Of a DNA stretch of 64,000 nt, positions 1 to 10,689 are shown piece by piece. The stretch comes from Diogma glabrata (Eukaryota > Arthropoda > Insecta > Diptera > Cylindrotomidae). A model generated the notes under the pieces. It ran no database searches. It was not told where the DNA came from and worked only from the letters and a program-made list of their open reading frames with translations. Position 1 is the first letter of the stretch. Each line of letters opens with the position of its first letter. The DNA lies in NCBI GenBank assembly GCA_963693315.1, contig OY856186.1:95894943-95958942 (forward strand), written 5' to 3'. The position numbers were made by a program, and so were the translations under genes.

Positions 1-369
1 GATATCGCTGAACGATAGAGGTACGATTGTACTCGCAACATTTCTTGCGGTGTTCCCTAGGCCATGCTGTGGTCGGTCGCTGCGAAAGGACTTCTGCCGT
101 TTGACACCAGTAGCTGTCTGTGGAGAGTTCTGCGATGTCTCGGATCGAATCCTCTTGCTACTCTTGGTACCTGTGTCCTTTCGTCTATCTACTACCCTCA
201 GAGCTAGCTCCTTAGGTATCCGACCTTTAACGAAGGTAGCCAGGTCAAAGGATTTGGGAAGAACACAGACTTGCATGGTTCCCTCTTCAGAGAGGTCTTT
301 ATCTATTATTGCCCTCTTGCGCTTTTTGTTTGATATTAGCAGCTTTTTGGTGTTTATCTGACGTAATGG
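1..369 (-). other. Partial basic open frame, unidentified
   Basis: On the minus strand this frame is open from a stop near 372 down to the window edge, about 120 codons, with a methionine at 276. The product is rich in Lys and Arg (KKRKR cluster early, RRKD in the middle, later KRQKSFRSDRP), which would suit a nuclear or nucleic-acid-binding protein. A splice-acceptor-like CAG precedes the open stretch at 358-360. I do not recognise the family. It could be a host exon or the gag/ORF1 end of a retroelement that continues outside the window. The plus-strand ORF over it is a shadow. Confidence 0.35.
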
Positions 370-379
370 TTACTGCTGA

Positions 380-1085
380 CCAGAGATAGAAACCAAAGCA
401 TTTTTTCAGTTGGTTCGGTTTTGGTTTGATAACAAATATTTATTATGGTTTTTGGTTTGGTTTTGGTTTCTTGATATTCCAAAACTTGGTTTTGGTTTGG
501 TTTTGTTTTAAAGACTGCATCATTTTTTGGTTTTGGTTTGGGTTCAGTTCGGTTTTGATTCAAATTCAGAATTTAAATTCACATTTTTATTCTTAACTAA
601 TTCTCCATATTTAATTAAAAACAGCTTTATTCCACTAATAAGTCACATTAAAGAGCCATTTAAGAGTCAAGATTTAAGAGCCATTTAAGAGTCAAAGAGT
701 CACATTTAATTTCATTAAATTCGAATATAAAAAAAATAATTTCAATCTTTATTCCGCTTAATAAACTAAAAACCTAACGTTTGTCAGCACATAAAGAACC
801 CGTGGTTTGAATACAAAAATGTAGTAAACGTGAAAAAACACTGTAGTAGTTTCAAAAATAAATAAGAAGATTTTTCCAACTTATGTAGGTACTAGACCAA
901 ATTTTCTACTATAAAACCTCACCGTGAACCAAACAGAAAAACATTGATTTATGGTTCGGTTCAACTATTATTAAAAAAACTGGTTTGGTTCAATCAAATC
1001 ATTTTGAAAATGGTTTGGTTTGGTTTTGGTTTTGGTTCGTTAAAACTTCGTTGGTTCAGTGATTTCGGCTTGGTTCAAACGGACC
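380..1085. repeat. Degenerate TTTTGG/TTTGG simple repeats
   Basis: Two blocks (about 403-560 and 950-1046) consist of drifting copies of GGTTTTGGTTTGG on the plus strand, separated by plain AT-rich DNA. They look like two expanded ends of a small element or an expanded low-complexity tract. The minus-strand ORF of Asn, Gln, Lys, Pro and Thr residues inside them is only a translation of the repeat. Confidence 0.7.
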
Positions 1086-1400
1086 GGTTTCCGTCTCTGC
1101 TGCTGACATGTCAGATTTAGTGTCGGATTCTGAGTCACATGCGGTCCCGATTGCAGATTCCGGAGCGGAATCAGAATCGTTTGCAGACTGATGATCTTCT
1201 CTCGATAGGTCTGACGTGCCAGAGCACTATTTTGTGTTTGTTCACGATATGTTATTTCTGACATAACCTTAGAGCTTGTGGGTGCGATAGGCTTATTGTC
1301 GTTGACCTTAATACTAATGTTTTCTGAAAAATCAGACATCATCTCCGAGTCCGGCGAACACGAATTTGAATTTATTAGGTTTGGTGATGCGTTTAGAGAA
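1083..1400 (-). pseudogene. Broken acidic Ser/Asp-rich coding-like segment
   Basis: Reading the minus strand from about 1400 gives an open stretch with SPDSEMMSDFSEN. Past about 1200 the same composition continues in another frame (SANDSDSAPES, then DSESDTKSD). The change of frame with preserved acidic, serine-rich character suggests a real but frameshifted coding sequence. It points in the same direction as the basic open frame at 1-369, from which it is separated by the TTTTGG repeats. The two may be parts of one decayed gene or retroelement ORF. No domain is recognised. Confidence 0.35.
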
Positions 1401-1439
1401 GCATCGCTCTCGTATTTGTTTTAAGTAAATTAATATTTA

Positions 1440-1990
1440 TGCAGTAGCTAGATGAATTTAGGGAGTAAACAAGTGCGCCGCAACAGAGCACTTTGATGTG
1501 GTAAGGCTATATTGAAACTGGAGGACGCCGGGTATCCAGAATGCCGTACTAAACAATCAAGCCCCTTTGACCATGCTAAGCCATCAGCGTACTTGTCTAC
1601 CTTAGCTGTGGGTTTGGAATTGATCCTGGCTTCGATTCTCACCTAGGACCTGGTAAAAAAATAATTATTAAAACATTGGTTAGTTAAAATATCTATCAGT
1701 TTTGTTCCCCTGAGTTTCAAGGGAAAAGTAGGTCGACCAAATCAGTGCCCTTTTAATTTAGCAAGGCAAAATGTATCTAAAGGTCGCCTGGTATCCAGGT
1801 GGACCCGTTCGCGACTGAACTGATCATCGGCACGTATCAAAATGACTCCTTGATCGAGCCCATTCAGTCGTCATTCTGCGTGACCCACTCCACACTTGGG
1901 TCATTAACACACTTGAAAGGAAGGAGCACGTAGACCAGAAGGCAATAGCAGTATGGTGCGTTCCAATTGTCTTTAAATAAGACGCAGCTC
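1440..1990. other. Less AT-rich unidentified segment
   Basis: This stretch is visibly richer in G and C than its surroundings. It contains a 64-codon minus-strand open frame (1448-1642) and a box-B-like GCTTCGATTC near 1628. It may be a remnant of a tRNA-derived SINE or a decayed coding region; neither can be shown from sequence alone. Confidence 0.25.
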
Positions 1991-4095
1991 GAAACTATGG
2001 GATTAAAATTTTTAACTACGCAAGTCGAATATAGCAACTCGGACAGTGTATAAAAAATCTATGGCAACAGAATTGAAGTATTTTATGAAACTAAGGACAC
2101 TATATTTCCAAAACTGGTGGTGAATCAGGCAATGAATTAGTGCTGCCGATATTTTTCTATCAATTTGCTGTCGCGTTGACATTTAAAGACTTTTAAGTAG
2201 TTTCTGTTATCAAAAACAGCGATGTATAGACAATCATTGTAAAAAAAAAACAAATAAAATTATGTATTTGGTTTAATAATTGTTTATATTGACCTCACTT
2301 ATTTATTATTCACGAATCACGTGGTTTTATCTCAAATCACGTGTCTGGTCTGATATCATCCGCTTGAAATGTTGTTTTATTTTAAAAAAATGGTAATTTA
2401 GCGTGTGTTCGATAAGTAACTAATATTTTATCATCTTACTAATGGAGACGTAACTGTAATGCATATTTAAGACAAATAAATGTTCACATTTCCCTCTTTT
2501 AAACGATGTAATATTCCGATTTGTTATTAATCTTATTATTAGCAGAGTAACGTTAGTAGGACGTCAGCTACTTTTCCATTCACTCTAATATCAATAAAAA
2601 ACAACAGAATCCAATACATTTTCAACAATTCATTTCAATTTTCTAGTTACTTGTTCTTAAGATAATATAAACAAACAAACAAAATTTCACTTAGTTCGAA
2701 TATTCTAAATTTAGCTGCCGAGAATTTTCCGCAACCAATCTTTTCACGTTCGTTAATGATTTTCATCTATTTTCGAAGCTCAACAAATTGTAGAATCTGA
2801 AAGAGTCTTCAGTCTTTTGTTGCGAGTTTTATGCGAAATAATCAAAATTTAATTTTTTTGTTTTAAGAAAATCGGTAACTTAAAGTTATTATTGTGAAAT
2901 TATTATTTTGTTTTGTGTTAATAACTGTAATAATTATTTAGAACAAAATTTTTAATTATTTTATTTTTATTCTTTGATTAGTGTCATTAAAACATATTTT
3001 TTTTTCCTGTGAGATTTAAAATAAAATAATTGTTAAGTGTACCACGTTTTCTTTCAAATTTAAAAAAAATTATACAAAAAAAATTATATAACTCAGAAAC
3101 TTAAACGGATTATCAGTGAGAGTTGTTACTTTCTTAAGCTCAGGTAATTTGAAATGATAATATATTTTAGTTCTTTAGTGTATTGGAAATCTTACGTTCA
3201 CTTGGCTTCCTTAAAATTTCCTGATTTTTTTCTAAGTCTTTAAAAAAACCGGTTACAAAAATAAAATTTACAACCAATACTTAGGTTTAGGATAAAAATA
3301 AAAACTTAGGTTTAGGATAAAAATAAGTTGATTTTAAAATAACTGATGAAGAAGATTTCTATTTCTTCCTCAAACTTTTCTCCTATAAAAAAATCAACAA
3401 TAAAATTGTTTTATAAATTAAAAGTCTATTTTTAATGCTTATTACACTTTTTTTTAAAAAAAAAAAGTAAAATTTTAAAAATACATTTCTTTTCGTTAAA
3501 ACAAAAAATTAAAAAGTTAATTTTTCATAATTTTATTGGATTAAATAAAAAGTAAAAAATTTCTTTATTTGCCAATCAATGTTCTATTGAATGCGTGTAC
3601 GTCACACGAATCTTTAAGAGGAACCCACAAAAAAAAATCTTTAATTTATCTTTAAGTGATTTTATTTTCTTTTAATTATTTTCATTTTTGTTTGTATATT
3701 TATGTTAGAACTATTTAAAGAAATGATGTTTGTTGGTTGGTAGACGACATAATGGTGCAATTTTCAATTTATGATAATTCTAAATATAGACGAAGATTTT
3801 TAAACTTTATTTTAAATGAATATTTTTTATAAGTTTTCTTAATTTTCTGAAAAAATATTTTGCGAATTTTTGAATTTTTTTTTAAGAAAAGAAAATCTAA
3901 ATTTGAAATTATTTATATTATTTGGTCTTGGAATGTTTAAGAAGATAATTTGAATTTCATGGAACATCTGCGCAAGAAGCTATTTTTGATTTTATACAAT
4001 ATGTACAATACTAGATCTACCAATACAATACAATACTAGATCTAATAAACATTTATATTTAATTTAAACCCTTTGAACTAAAACATGTTAATATT
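1990..4095. other. AT-rich non-coding stretch
   Basis: No ORF, RNA gene or transposon end is apparent. The only local structure is a direct duplication of about 26 bp near 3281-3325 (ACTTAGGTTTAGGATAAAAA twice) and many homopolymer runs. Confidence 0.6.
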
Positions 4096-5100
4096 AAAAA
4101 CATCAAAAATGTAAATACAGCAGTTTTTTAGAGAGATTAGGTACACAACGTAAAAAACAAATAAAAAGCAATGATATCTTATCACACGCACATTTCAGCG
4201 GTAAGAACGTCAAAGGAACCAAATCAGGAGTTTGTTTTTAGGGTTTAATACACAACATAAAAGTACCAAACCAAAGAAATGATACATTTTGATAAGCAGA
4301 TTGGATACTGCGACAGTAAAAACATTTCATGTAACTATTCAAGCTAAAATTTTCAATAAACATACCAAGCTACAAAAATGTATGTACATTTTATGAACTA
4401 AAACTTAAAAATAAAAAATATATAAATAAATAGTCCCGATGGTCGACACAATTAAGTTTACAAAGTATAAATTTATTTTTCTTCGAATTCTAAATGTACA
4501 ATGCATTATTTGAAAGTTAATCTGAAACGAGAGAAGTACAAGCCAAACGCAAAAACTCTTTGAAGGCACACAGTATTTTATTTTTGAAAGCCCTAATTTT
4601 GGGCGTTTAATGACAAGAGATCCCTTACACTTCAAAGAGCTTTTGCGTTTGGCTTGTACTTCTCTCGTTTCAGATTAACTTTCAAATAATGCATTGTACA
4701 TTTAGAATTCGAAGAAAAATAAATTTATACTTTGTAAACTTAATTGTGTCGACCATCGGGACTATTTATTTATATATTTTTTATTTTTAAGTTTTAGTTC
4801 ATAAAATGTACATACATTTTTGTAGCTTGGTATGTTTATTGAAAATTTTAGCTTGAATAGTTACATGAAATGTTTTTACTGTCGCAGTATCCAATCTGCT
4901 TATCAAAATGTATCATTTCTTTGGTTTGGTACTTTTATGTTGTGTATTAAACCCTAAAAACAAACTCCTGATTTGGTTCCTTTGACGTTCTTACCGCTGA
5001 AATGTGCGTGTGATAAGATATCATTGCTTTTTATTTGTTTTTTTACGTTGTGTACCTAATCTCTCTAAAAAACTGCTGTATTTACATTTTTGATGTTTTT
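4096..5100. repeat. Long inverted repeat (hairpin), ~470-bp arms
   Basis: The left arm (4096-4565) reappears as its reverse complement at 4630-5100, nearly base for base, with a 64-bp spacer at 4566-4629. Pairing checks: CTCTTTGAAG at 4556 with CTTCAAAGAG at 4630, and CATCAAAAAT at 4101 with ATTTTTGATG at 5086; the sum of paired coordinates stays at 9195-9196. No transposase is present. A transcript would fold into a very long double-stranded RNA. It may be a fold-back type element or an inverted duplication of a local ~100-bp tandem repeat. Confidence 0.9.
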
Positions 5101-5226
5101 TTCCGCTAAGATATCATTTCTTTTTGTTTGTTTTGTTTTCGTACATTGTGTATTAAACATCTTAAAAAAAACTGCTGAATTTACATTTTTAATGTTTTTT
5201 CCGTTGATATCATTTCTTTTTGTTGG
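4908..5226. repeat. ~100-bp tandem repeat, about three units
   Basis: Units share the order ATATCATTTCTTT, a GTGTATTAAAC block, AAAAACTGCTG, then ATTTACATTTTT and TTTTTTCCGCT/GTT. They begin near 4908, 5010 and 5110, with a partial unit from about 5201. The first two lie inside the right arm of the hairpin and the later ones outside it, so the inverted repeat arose within, or from, a tandem array. Confidence 0.7.
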
Positions 5227-5270
5227 TCTATATAAAAAAAATATAACATCAATATCCAATTTTTAATCCA

Positions 5271-5393
5271 TTACTAATCCCTTTTCAATTATTATCCAAT
5301 CCACATCCATTCCATATCTAATCCATATCCAATCCATATCCAATCCATATCCAATCCATATCCAATCCATATCCAATCCATATTCAATTCAAT
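5271..5393. repeat. 11-bp satellite (AATCCATATCC), left block
   Basis: AATCCATATCC is repeated head to tail with few changes. The array stops abruptly at the 5' end of the LINE fragment and resumes after it, so the two blocks were one array before insertion. Confidence 0.95.
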
Positions 5394-6920
5394 TTAAATT
5401 CTAGCGGGATTGACGAAATTACAAACAAACTTATAAAAGAGATATCACCTCTTTTAGCGGATGTATTAGCCTACATCTTTAACTTAAGCATTGAAACAGG
5501 TATTTTTCCTAAAGCATTAAAGCGTGCTGTAATTATTCCTCTATATAAAAAAAATGACAAAACAAAGGTCGAAAACTATAGACCAATCTCTATGCTCTCA
5601 GTTTTTGCAAAAATATTTGAGAAATGCATCAAGAATAGGGTTTTATCTTTCTTAGATAAAATTAATTTCTTCAGCCCCTCACAATTTGGTTTTCGAGTTG
5701 GTCTTAGTACAGAAGACGCTTTACTTCACTTCTTAAATTCTGTATATGTTGGCTTGAATAATAAAGAAATTGTATCAGGATTATTTAAAGACATCACTAA
5801 GGCATTTGACATGGTCGTACACTGCCTTCTGTTGGAAAAACTGCATGCAGCTGGTTTTAGAGGATTTATTCTGAAATGGTTTAGTTCATATCTATTTCAG
5901 AGACCAGTATCAGTAAAAATTAATAAAGAAACGAGTTCTGAAAGATCATATAATATTGGCGTGCCACAAGGTTCGGTTTTAGGGCCGATTTTATTCTTAA
6001 TCTACATAAATTCTTTATTTAAGCTAAATTTCCATGGAAAAATTTCAGCTTTTGCAGATGATATGGCCTTATGTTATATTCAAAATAAAATAAACATGAT
6101 AACGGATCAGATGAATCAAGATTTAGATCTTCTAAATAAATGGTTCTCAGTTCATTCGATGATAATTAGTGATAAAACAAAAATTGTTCACTTTAGTCCT
6201 AACATTGGATTGACACAACCTCCATTAGTAACCAGTCATGCGCTAGAATGTGATAAAAATAACTGCACCAGGAATTGTTTAAATATTGAAGTTGTTTCTC
6301 AGTTCAAATACCTTGGTGTAACTCTGGATAGTCCTTTAAATTGGAAAGCACATGCAGATGACCTAAGGAAATATTTTTTGGTGGTAAATACAAAATTTTA
6401 CTTCTTAAAGTCTGCATGCCCTGTTAGGGTTTTAAAATCCATCTATTATGCCTTATTCCAGTCAAAACTTCAATATGGAATAACTTGTTGGGGTGGCGCT
6501 TATAAAAGCTCTCTAAAACCCCTAGTTACCGCACAGAATCACGCAATCAGAATTATTTATGGTAAGAAACAAACTGATAGCTCCTGGCCAGTGTTTTGCA
6601 ATAACTTTATATTGCCATTAAGACACCTTTATATTTACAAGATATTAAAAATATTTTATAGTAGAAGCGGAAATCGTTTGTTTCGATTATTGGACCCCTC
6701 AGGTAGGCTACGCTCACACAATATTTGCATTGCTTCAATTCCTCGTTTTAGAACAACACATTTTAAACAATATTTTCTTGTAAACGCTCCTGCTCTATTT
6801 AATAAACTACCAATTAATCTGCGCTCTGATCTACTTCCATTGATGGTATTCCTGAAACAGTTGAGATCTTGGTTGTTTACTGTATCAAATGTTGAAAGTC
6901 TGTTTGAAGTTTTGGTCTAA
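5394..6920 (+). CDS. Reverse transcriptase of CR1-like LINE, N-terminus missing
   Basis: The frame is open upstream of the first methionine (5592) back to about 5394, and SSGIDEI there belongs to the conserved fingers region. Then follow NYRPISMLSVFAKIFEK, FGFR, the first catalytic aspartate in KAFDMV, VPQGSVLGPILFLIYIN, and the catalytic FADDMA box near 6055. The thumb/C-terminal part ends with a CWGG-containing region and a stop at 6920. The endonuclease and ORF1 are absent. The frame is uninterrupted for about 508 codons, so the copy is fairly young, but it cannot be autonomous. Confidence 0.9.
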   Translation, partial: LNSSGIDEITNKLIKEISPLLADVLAYIFNLSIETGIFPKALKRAVIIPLYKKNDKTKVENYRPISMLSVFAKIFEKCIKNRVLSFLDKINFFSPSQFGFRVGLSTEDALLHFLNSVYVGLNNKEIVSGLFKDITKAFDMVVHCLLLEKLHAAGFRGFILKWFSSYLFQRPVSVKINKETSSERSYNIGVPQGSVLGPILFLIYINSLFKLNFHGKISAFADDMALCYIQNKINMITDQMNQDLDLLNKWFSVHSMIISDKTKIVHFSPNIGLTQPPLVTSHALECDKNNCTRNCLNIEVVSQFKYLGVTLDSPLNWKAHADDLRKYFLVVNTKFYFLKSACPVRVLKSIYYALFQSKLQYGITCWGGAYKSSLKPLVTAQNHAIRIIYGKKQTDSSWPVFCNNFILPLRHLYIYKILKIFYSRSGNRLFRLLDPSGRLRSHNICIASIPRFRTTHFKQYFLVNAPALFNKLPINLRSDLLPLMVFLKQLRSWLFTVSNVESLFEVLV

Positions 6921-7566
6921 GTAGCAGATATTAATATTCTTTCCTGTTCTTTATTTGATCATTGATTATATTTACATAAGTGAAATGTAAACTTTTTTTG
7001 GCACTTTTTTTCAGATTTTTGTATTTTATTGATATATTCTTTATATTTTTGGATTTTAATCAAATTTAGATGATTTTTAAATTATATTCTTTAACCCCGC
7101 GTCACATTAACATTTTTTCATGCAATTTCTTGGTCTGTAGATTTTAACAGCCAAGAGTTGGTTAATTTTTTGAAGGAACAAATAACTCTAACCATTTACT
7201 TGGTTAAAATTTGTTCCTAATATTCTGTTACCAGCCCGGTACAAGTTGTGAATTAATACATATATAAATTCGGATTTCTGATTTTAGAATTGATTTTACT
7301 CGTTAAAGAGAAATATTATTTTAGAAAAATAGAGTAAAATTAGTTATCCTTTTAAAGAGAAAATGAAAAGTATTAATAATTTTTAGCTTTCTTTATTTTT
7401 TATTTTCCTTTATATTTTATTAGCATAAATTTGATTTATTTAATAATTTGTATTTAGTTTTAAGATTCACATATTGTTAAAACATTCCTTAGATTTAATT
7501 GTATTGTATATTATATGGGCTTGAAACACGAATAAATAAATTAAATAAATAAAAATAATAATAAAT
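5394..7566 (+). mobile_element. 5'-truncated CR1-like LINE inserted in satellite
   Basis: The element starts in the middle of a reverse transcriptase, runs through a ~650-bp 3' UTR and ends in an AAATAA-rich tail (7533-7566), after which the 11-bp satellite resumes. A 5' truncation and an A-rich simple tail are typical of target-primed reverse transcription. It belongs to the same clade as the LINE at 17240-21640; compare the shared CWGG and VPQGSVLGPI motifs. The satellite target hides any target duplication. Confidence 0.85.
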
Positions 7567-8085
7567 AAATTCATATCCAATCCATATCCAATCAATATCC
7601 AATCCATATCCAATCCATATCCAATCCATATCCAATTCATACCTAATCTATATCCAATCCATATCTAATCCATATCCAATTCATATCCAATCCATATCCA
7701 ATACATATCCATTCCATATTCAATCCATATCTAATCCATATCCAATCCATATCCAATCCATATCCAATACATCTCCAATCCATACTCAATTAATATCCAA
7801 TCCATATCCAATTCATACCCAATCCATAGCCAATCCATATCCAATCCATATACAATCCCATATTCAACCCATATCAAATCAATATCCAATCTGTATTTAA
7901 TACATATCCAATCCATATCCAATTCATGTCCATGTCATATCCATACGAAGTCCAATCCATATCCTCATCCATATCCATATCTTTATCTATATCCACATCC
8001 GTATTCATATACATATCCATATTCATACCTATATCAATATCCATATCCACATCCATATCCATATCTAAATCCATATCCAGCCCAA
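7566..8085. repeat. 11-bp satellite (AATCCATATCC), right block
   Basis: This continues the array at 5271-5393 for about 520 bp. It becomes less regular after about 7920, where units drift to CCATATCCATATC forms. Minus-strand ORFs rich in Met, Asp and Trp over this region are translations of the repeat. Confidence 0.95.
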
Positions 8086-8184
8086 GTTAACAAATCATCT
8101 TAAAATTAGGAACAATAACATATTTATGAGACTACCAGTGTAAACTACTGATGAGTTTTTAAAAGCGATATTACATCTTTTTAA

Positions 8185-8630
8185 TTAGTAGCCCGAATAA
8201 TTGCTGTACCAGCAACAATCATATTTGCTCCAGCTTTAGCACACTCATTAATTGTTTCTGGTCCAACTCCTCCATCAACCTCTATATCTGATGTTGGGGT
8301 AATTTTAACGTGGCCATTCCACTTTTGGCATAATATCACTCATAAATTTTGACCCCGAAACCGGGTTTAACGGTCATAATTAAAATCATATCAGCTAAGG
8401 GAATGTACTCTTTCACAAGCTCAACCGGAGTGCATGGTTTTAAAGCTAAAACCTTCATTCCAGCGTCTTTAACTTTCCTTGAAACTTCTGCAACAATTGT
8501 TTGAACCGGTTCAACGTGAAAAGTATATTGATCATCACCAGCATCGGCCATTGGTTCTATCCACTGATCTGGGTTCGATACCATCATATGAGTTTCACTC
8601 ATAAATTTTTGACCACCAAAACGGTCATAA
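8185..8630 (-). pseudogene. Ribulose-5-phosphate 3-epimerase pseudogene fragment
   Basis: The longest frame (8602-8336) contains HMMVSNPDQWIEPMADAG, YTFHVEP, GMKV, then KPCTPVE and MTVKPGFG. These are recognisable pieces of Rpe, the TIM-barrel enzyme that interconverts ribulose-5-phosphate and xylulose-5-phosphate in the pentose phosphate pathway. After MTVKPGFG a one-base loss shifts the frame. PKVEW, an in-frame stop, and then in a further frame DIEVDGGVGPETINECAKAG and IVAGTAIIRA continue to about 8185. At the 5' side (8630-8590) there is a second, partial copy of the MTV...FGGQKFMS segment, so about 260 bp were partly duplicated in tandem. Several disabling changes make this a pseudogene. 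No introns are seen within it, in keeping with a retrocopy, but the N-terminal third is missing. Confidence 0.85.
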
Positions 8631-9420
8631 TTAAAATAACTAAAAAGAAAAAGTTAAATTAAATATAATTAACAAGTTACACAATTAGAAACTTATTTGA
8701 TCAATTATTGTTATCTAATATCTAGTATTTGTGTTTCGGAGAGTAGATGTTGTACAGACCGTGATATTATAGATCTACTGATCTTATAAATAAACAAAAC
8801 TTAAGTAAACGTTCTAACAAAGCTAAAGTTGGAATTCCAGTCACAGAATAGAATTTTTTACAGATGGTAGCTTATTAGAGTTTGCTGATTCACTATTAAT
8901 TTGAAGAAATATGTCTCACTTGTTACAAACTAGAAAATAAAACATAATTCCACACATACTTGATAGTATATAACAATTATTAATCAAATAAGTTTAATAA
9001 TTAATAATTATTAATCATTTAAGTTTAACTTAACTTTTTCTTTTCAGTTAACTGTAGTAATTTAAGATAATAATTATATTAAAAATAACAAACGCAACCT
9101 TGATTTGGAAGAAATAATATTTATGAATGTTTTCAAAATACAAATTATCTGTCAAAATTTTCCAATAGGAAAGTAGGTACGGTAGTTTCGGAAAGTAGGA
9201 ATGTATTTCGAAAAAAGGAAATCAGTGCCATCTCTATTAAAAATTACCGTCGTAGTTACGACCAATTTTTAAGTGAAAATAAAATCTCATACCATAAATA
9301 TTAAATTATTTCTGTTTTTCGTTGTTTTTTTCAGTTTTTTAGTTTTAAAATATGTTACCATTTCAGATTTAAAGAATATTTATATGCTTTGAGCCATATA
9401 ATGACTATAATATTATTACA
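8631..9420. other. AT-rich non-coding stretch
   Basis: No gene or element end could be supported here. Confidence 0.5.
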
Positions 9421-9718
9421 ATGGTGAAATAAAGGAATTCGAAATTAGATTTTTTCATGTTTAGCTGTAAGATAAGGGCTCGTCAAAATTTTAAATTGAG
9501 TTTTTTTTTTTGAGTAATTTTTTTGTTGTATTAATTAAAAAACTCGCCAATTTCTATCGAAATTTATGAAATGGTGAAATAAAGGAATTCGAAATTGGAT
9601 TTTTTCATGTTTAGCTGTAAGATAAGGGCTCGTCAAAATTTTAAATTGAGTTTTTTTTTTTGAGTAATTTTTTTGTTGTATTAATTAAAAAACTCGCCAA
9701 TTTCTATCGAAATTTATG
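9421..9718. repeat. 150-bp tandem duplication
   Basis: The unit starting ATGGTGAAATAAAGGAATTC at 9421 is repeated from 9571 with almost no difference (one visible A/G change in the first 40 bases). The near-identity means the duplication is recent. No coding content. Confidence 0.95.
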
Positions 9719-10440
9719 ATTATTAATTAATTTATGTTAAAACTTATAACATATGTGCGCTGCTAAATGGTGTACCATCAATTTTTTGACTCGTTACCAA
9801 TTGTATACACACAAATATAAAATTAATATAAAGGTGACATTTGAGGTTATTATTGTTATGATTGGTTGACCTTGTTAGTTTTTATTAATTAAAACAAAAT
9901 TTGTTTATTCGGTTTGATCACTGAATTGTAAAGTAAATATATACTGTATCTAAAAAGTTTAATGTAATCCCTATCTCTCTGCTCTTGAAGCTGTTCCTGT
10001 TGACAAATGTGTCTTTGTTGAAAGTTATTGAATCATATTAGCTGCGTTGTATTCATTAGGGTCAGGTCAGGTTCAAGGTTTGACTGACGTGTTAAAGTAA
10101 AAGCGGCAACAACATAACCTATATATTTATCGAATCCAAGATTTGTGACCTGTATAAATTTTAGTTACATAAATTTGCAAAAGATGCCGCATACTATTAG
10201 ACCTCATTAACACTGTAAATTGATATTTTAGGAATATGAATTAGATGAAAATACAGGAATATGTTTTTTAATTTCATGTTGACCTTTATATCTATCAAAT
10301 TCAAATGCAATTTACATGTATAACAAATAAGCAATTCTTATGACATTTGATTTTGTTATTTAAAAAACTCAGTGCAGACTATAGATTTCAAAAATGTTTA
10401 ACCATTTTTATTTGCGTGACCCACATCATTTTTTCAAATC
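9719..10440. other. AT-rich non-coding stretch
   Basis: Nothing recognisable. Confidence 0.5.
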
Positions 10441-10689
10441 TTGAACCTGATTTGGAGTATTTTTTAGGAGTATTTTTCTAAAACTGTCGAATTTGAAGCA
10501 AAGCACTCCGCGAACAATGTAGCTTGCCTTGAAGGGTCAGTAACGATTGAGTCACCATCAATCATAGGGTAGGGGGATAGAAGATTTAGTACCAGAATTT
10601 AAAGAATTAATGGCACTGTAAAAACTTTTGTCAGAAATTGACATACTCGAAAGTTTTGCCGCTTTCGCTCTGTCAATTTCTGCTTTTTC

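Noticed and set aside
354..563. Minus-strand ORF rich in Asn, Gln, Lys, Pro, Thr
   Set aside because: It is the translation of the TTTTGG simple repeat.
3281..3325. TTAGG-like repeats (CTTAGGTTTAGG) as possible telomeric sequence
   Set aside because: Only two copies of a 26-bp duplication, not a TTAGG array.
4096..5100. Inverted repeat as a DNA transposon with long termini
   Set aside because: No terminal short motif, transposase or target duplication was found; kept only as a hairpin of unknown origin.
7731..8074. Met/Asp/Trp-rich minus-strand ORFs
   Set aside because: They are translations of the 11-bp satellite.
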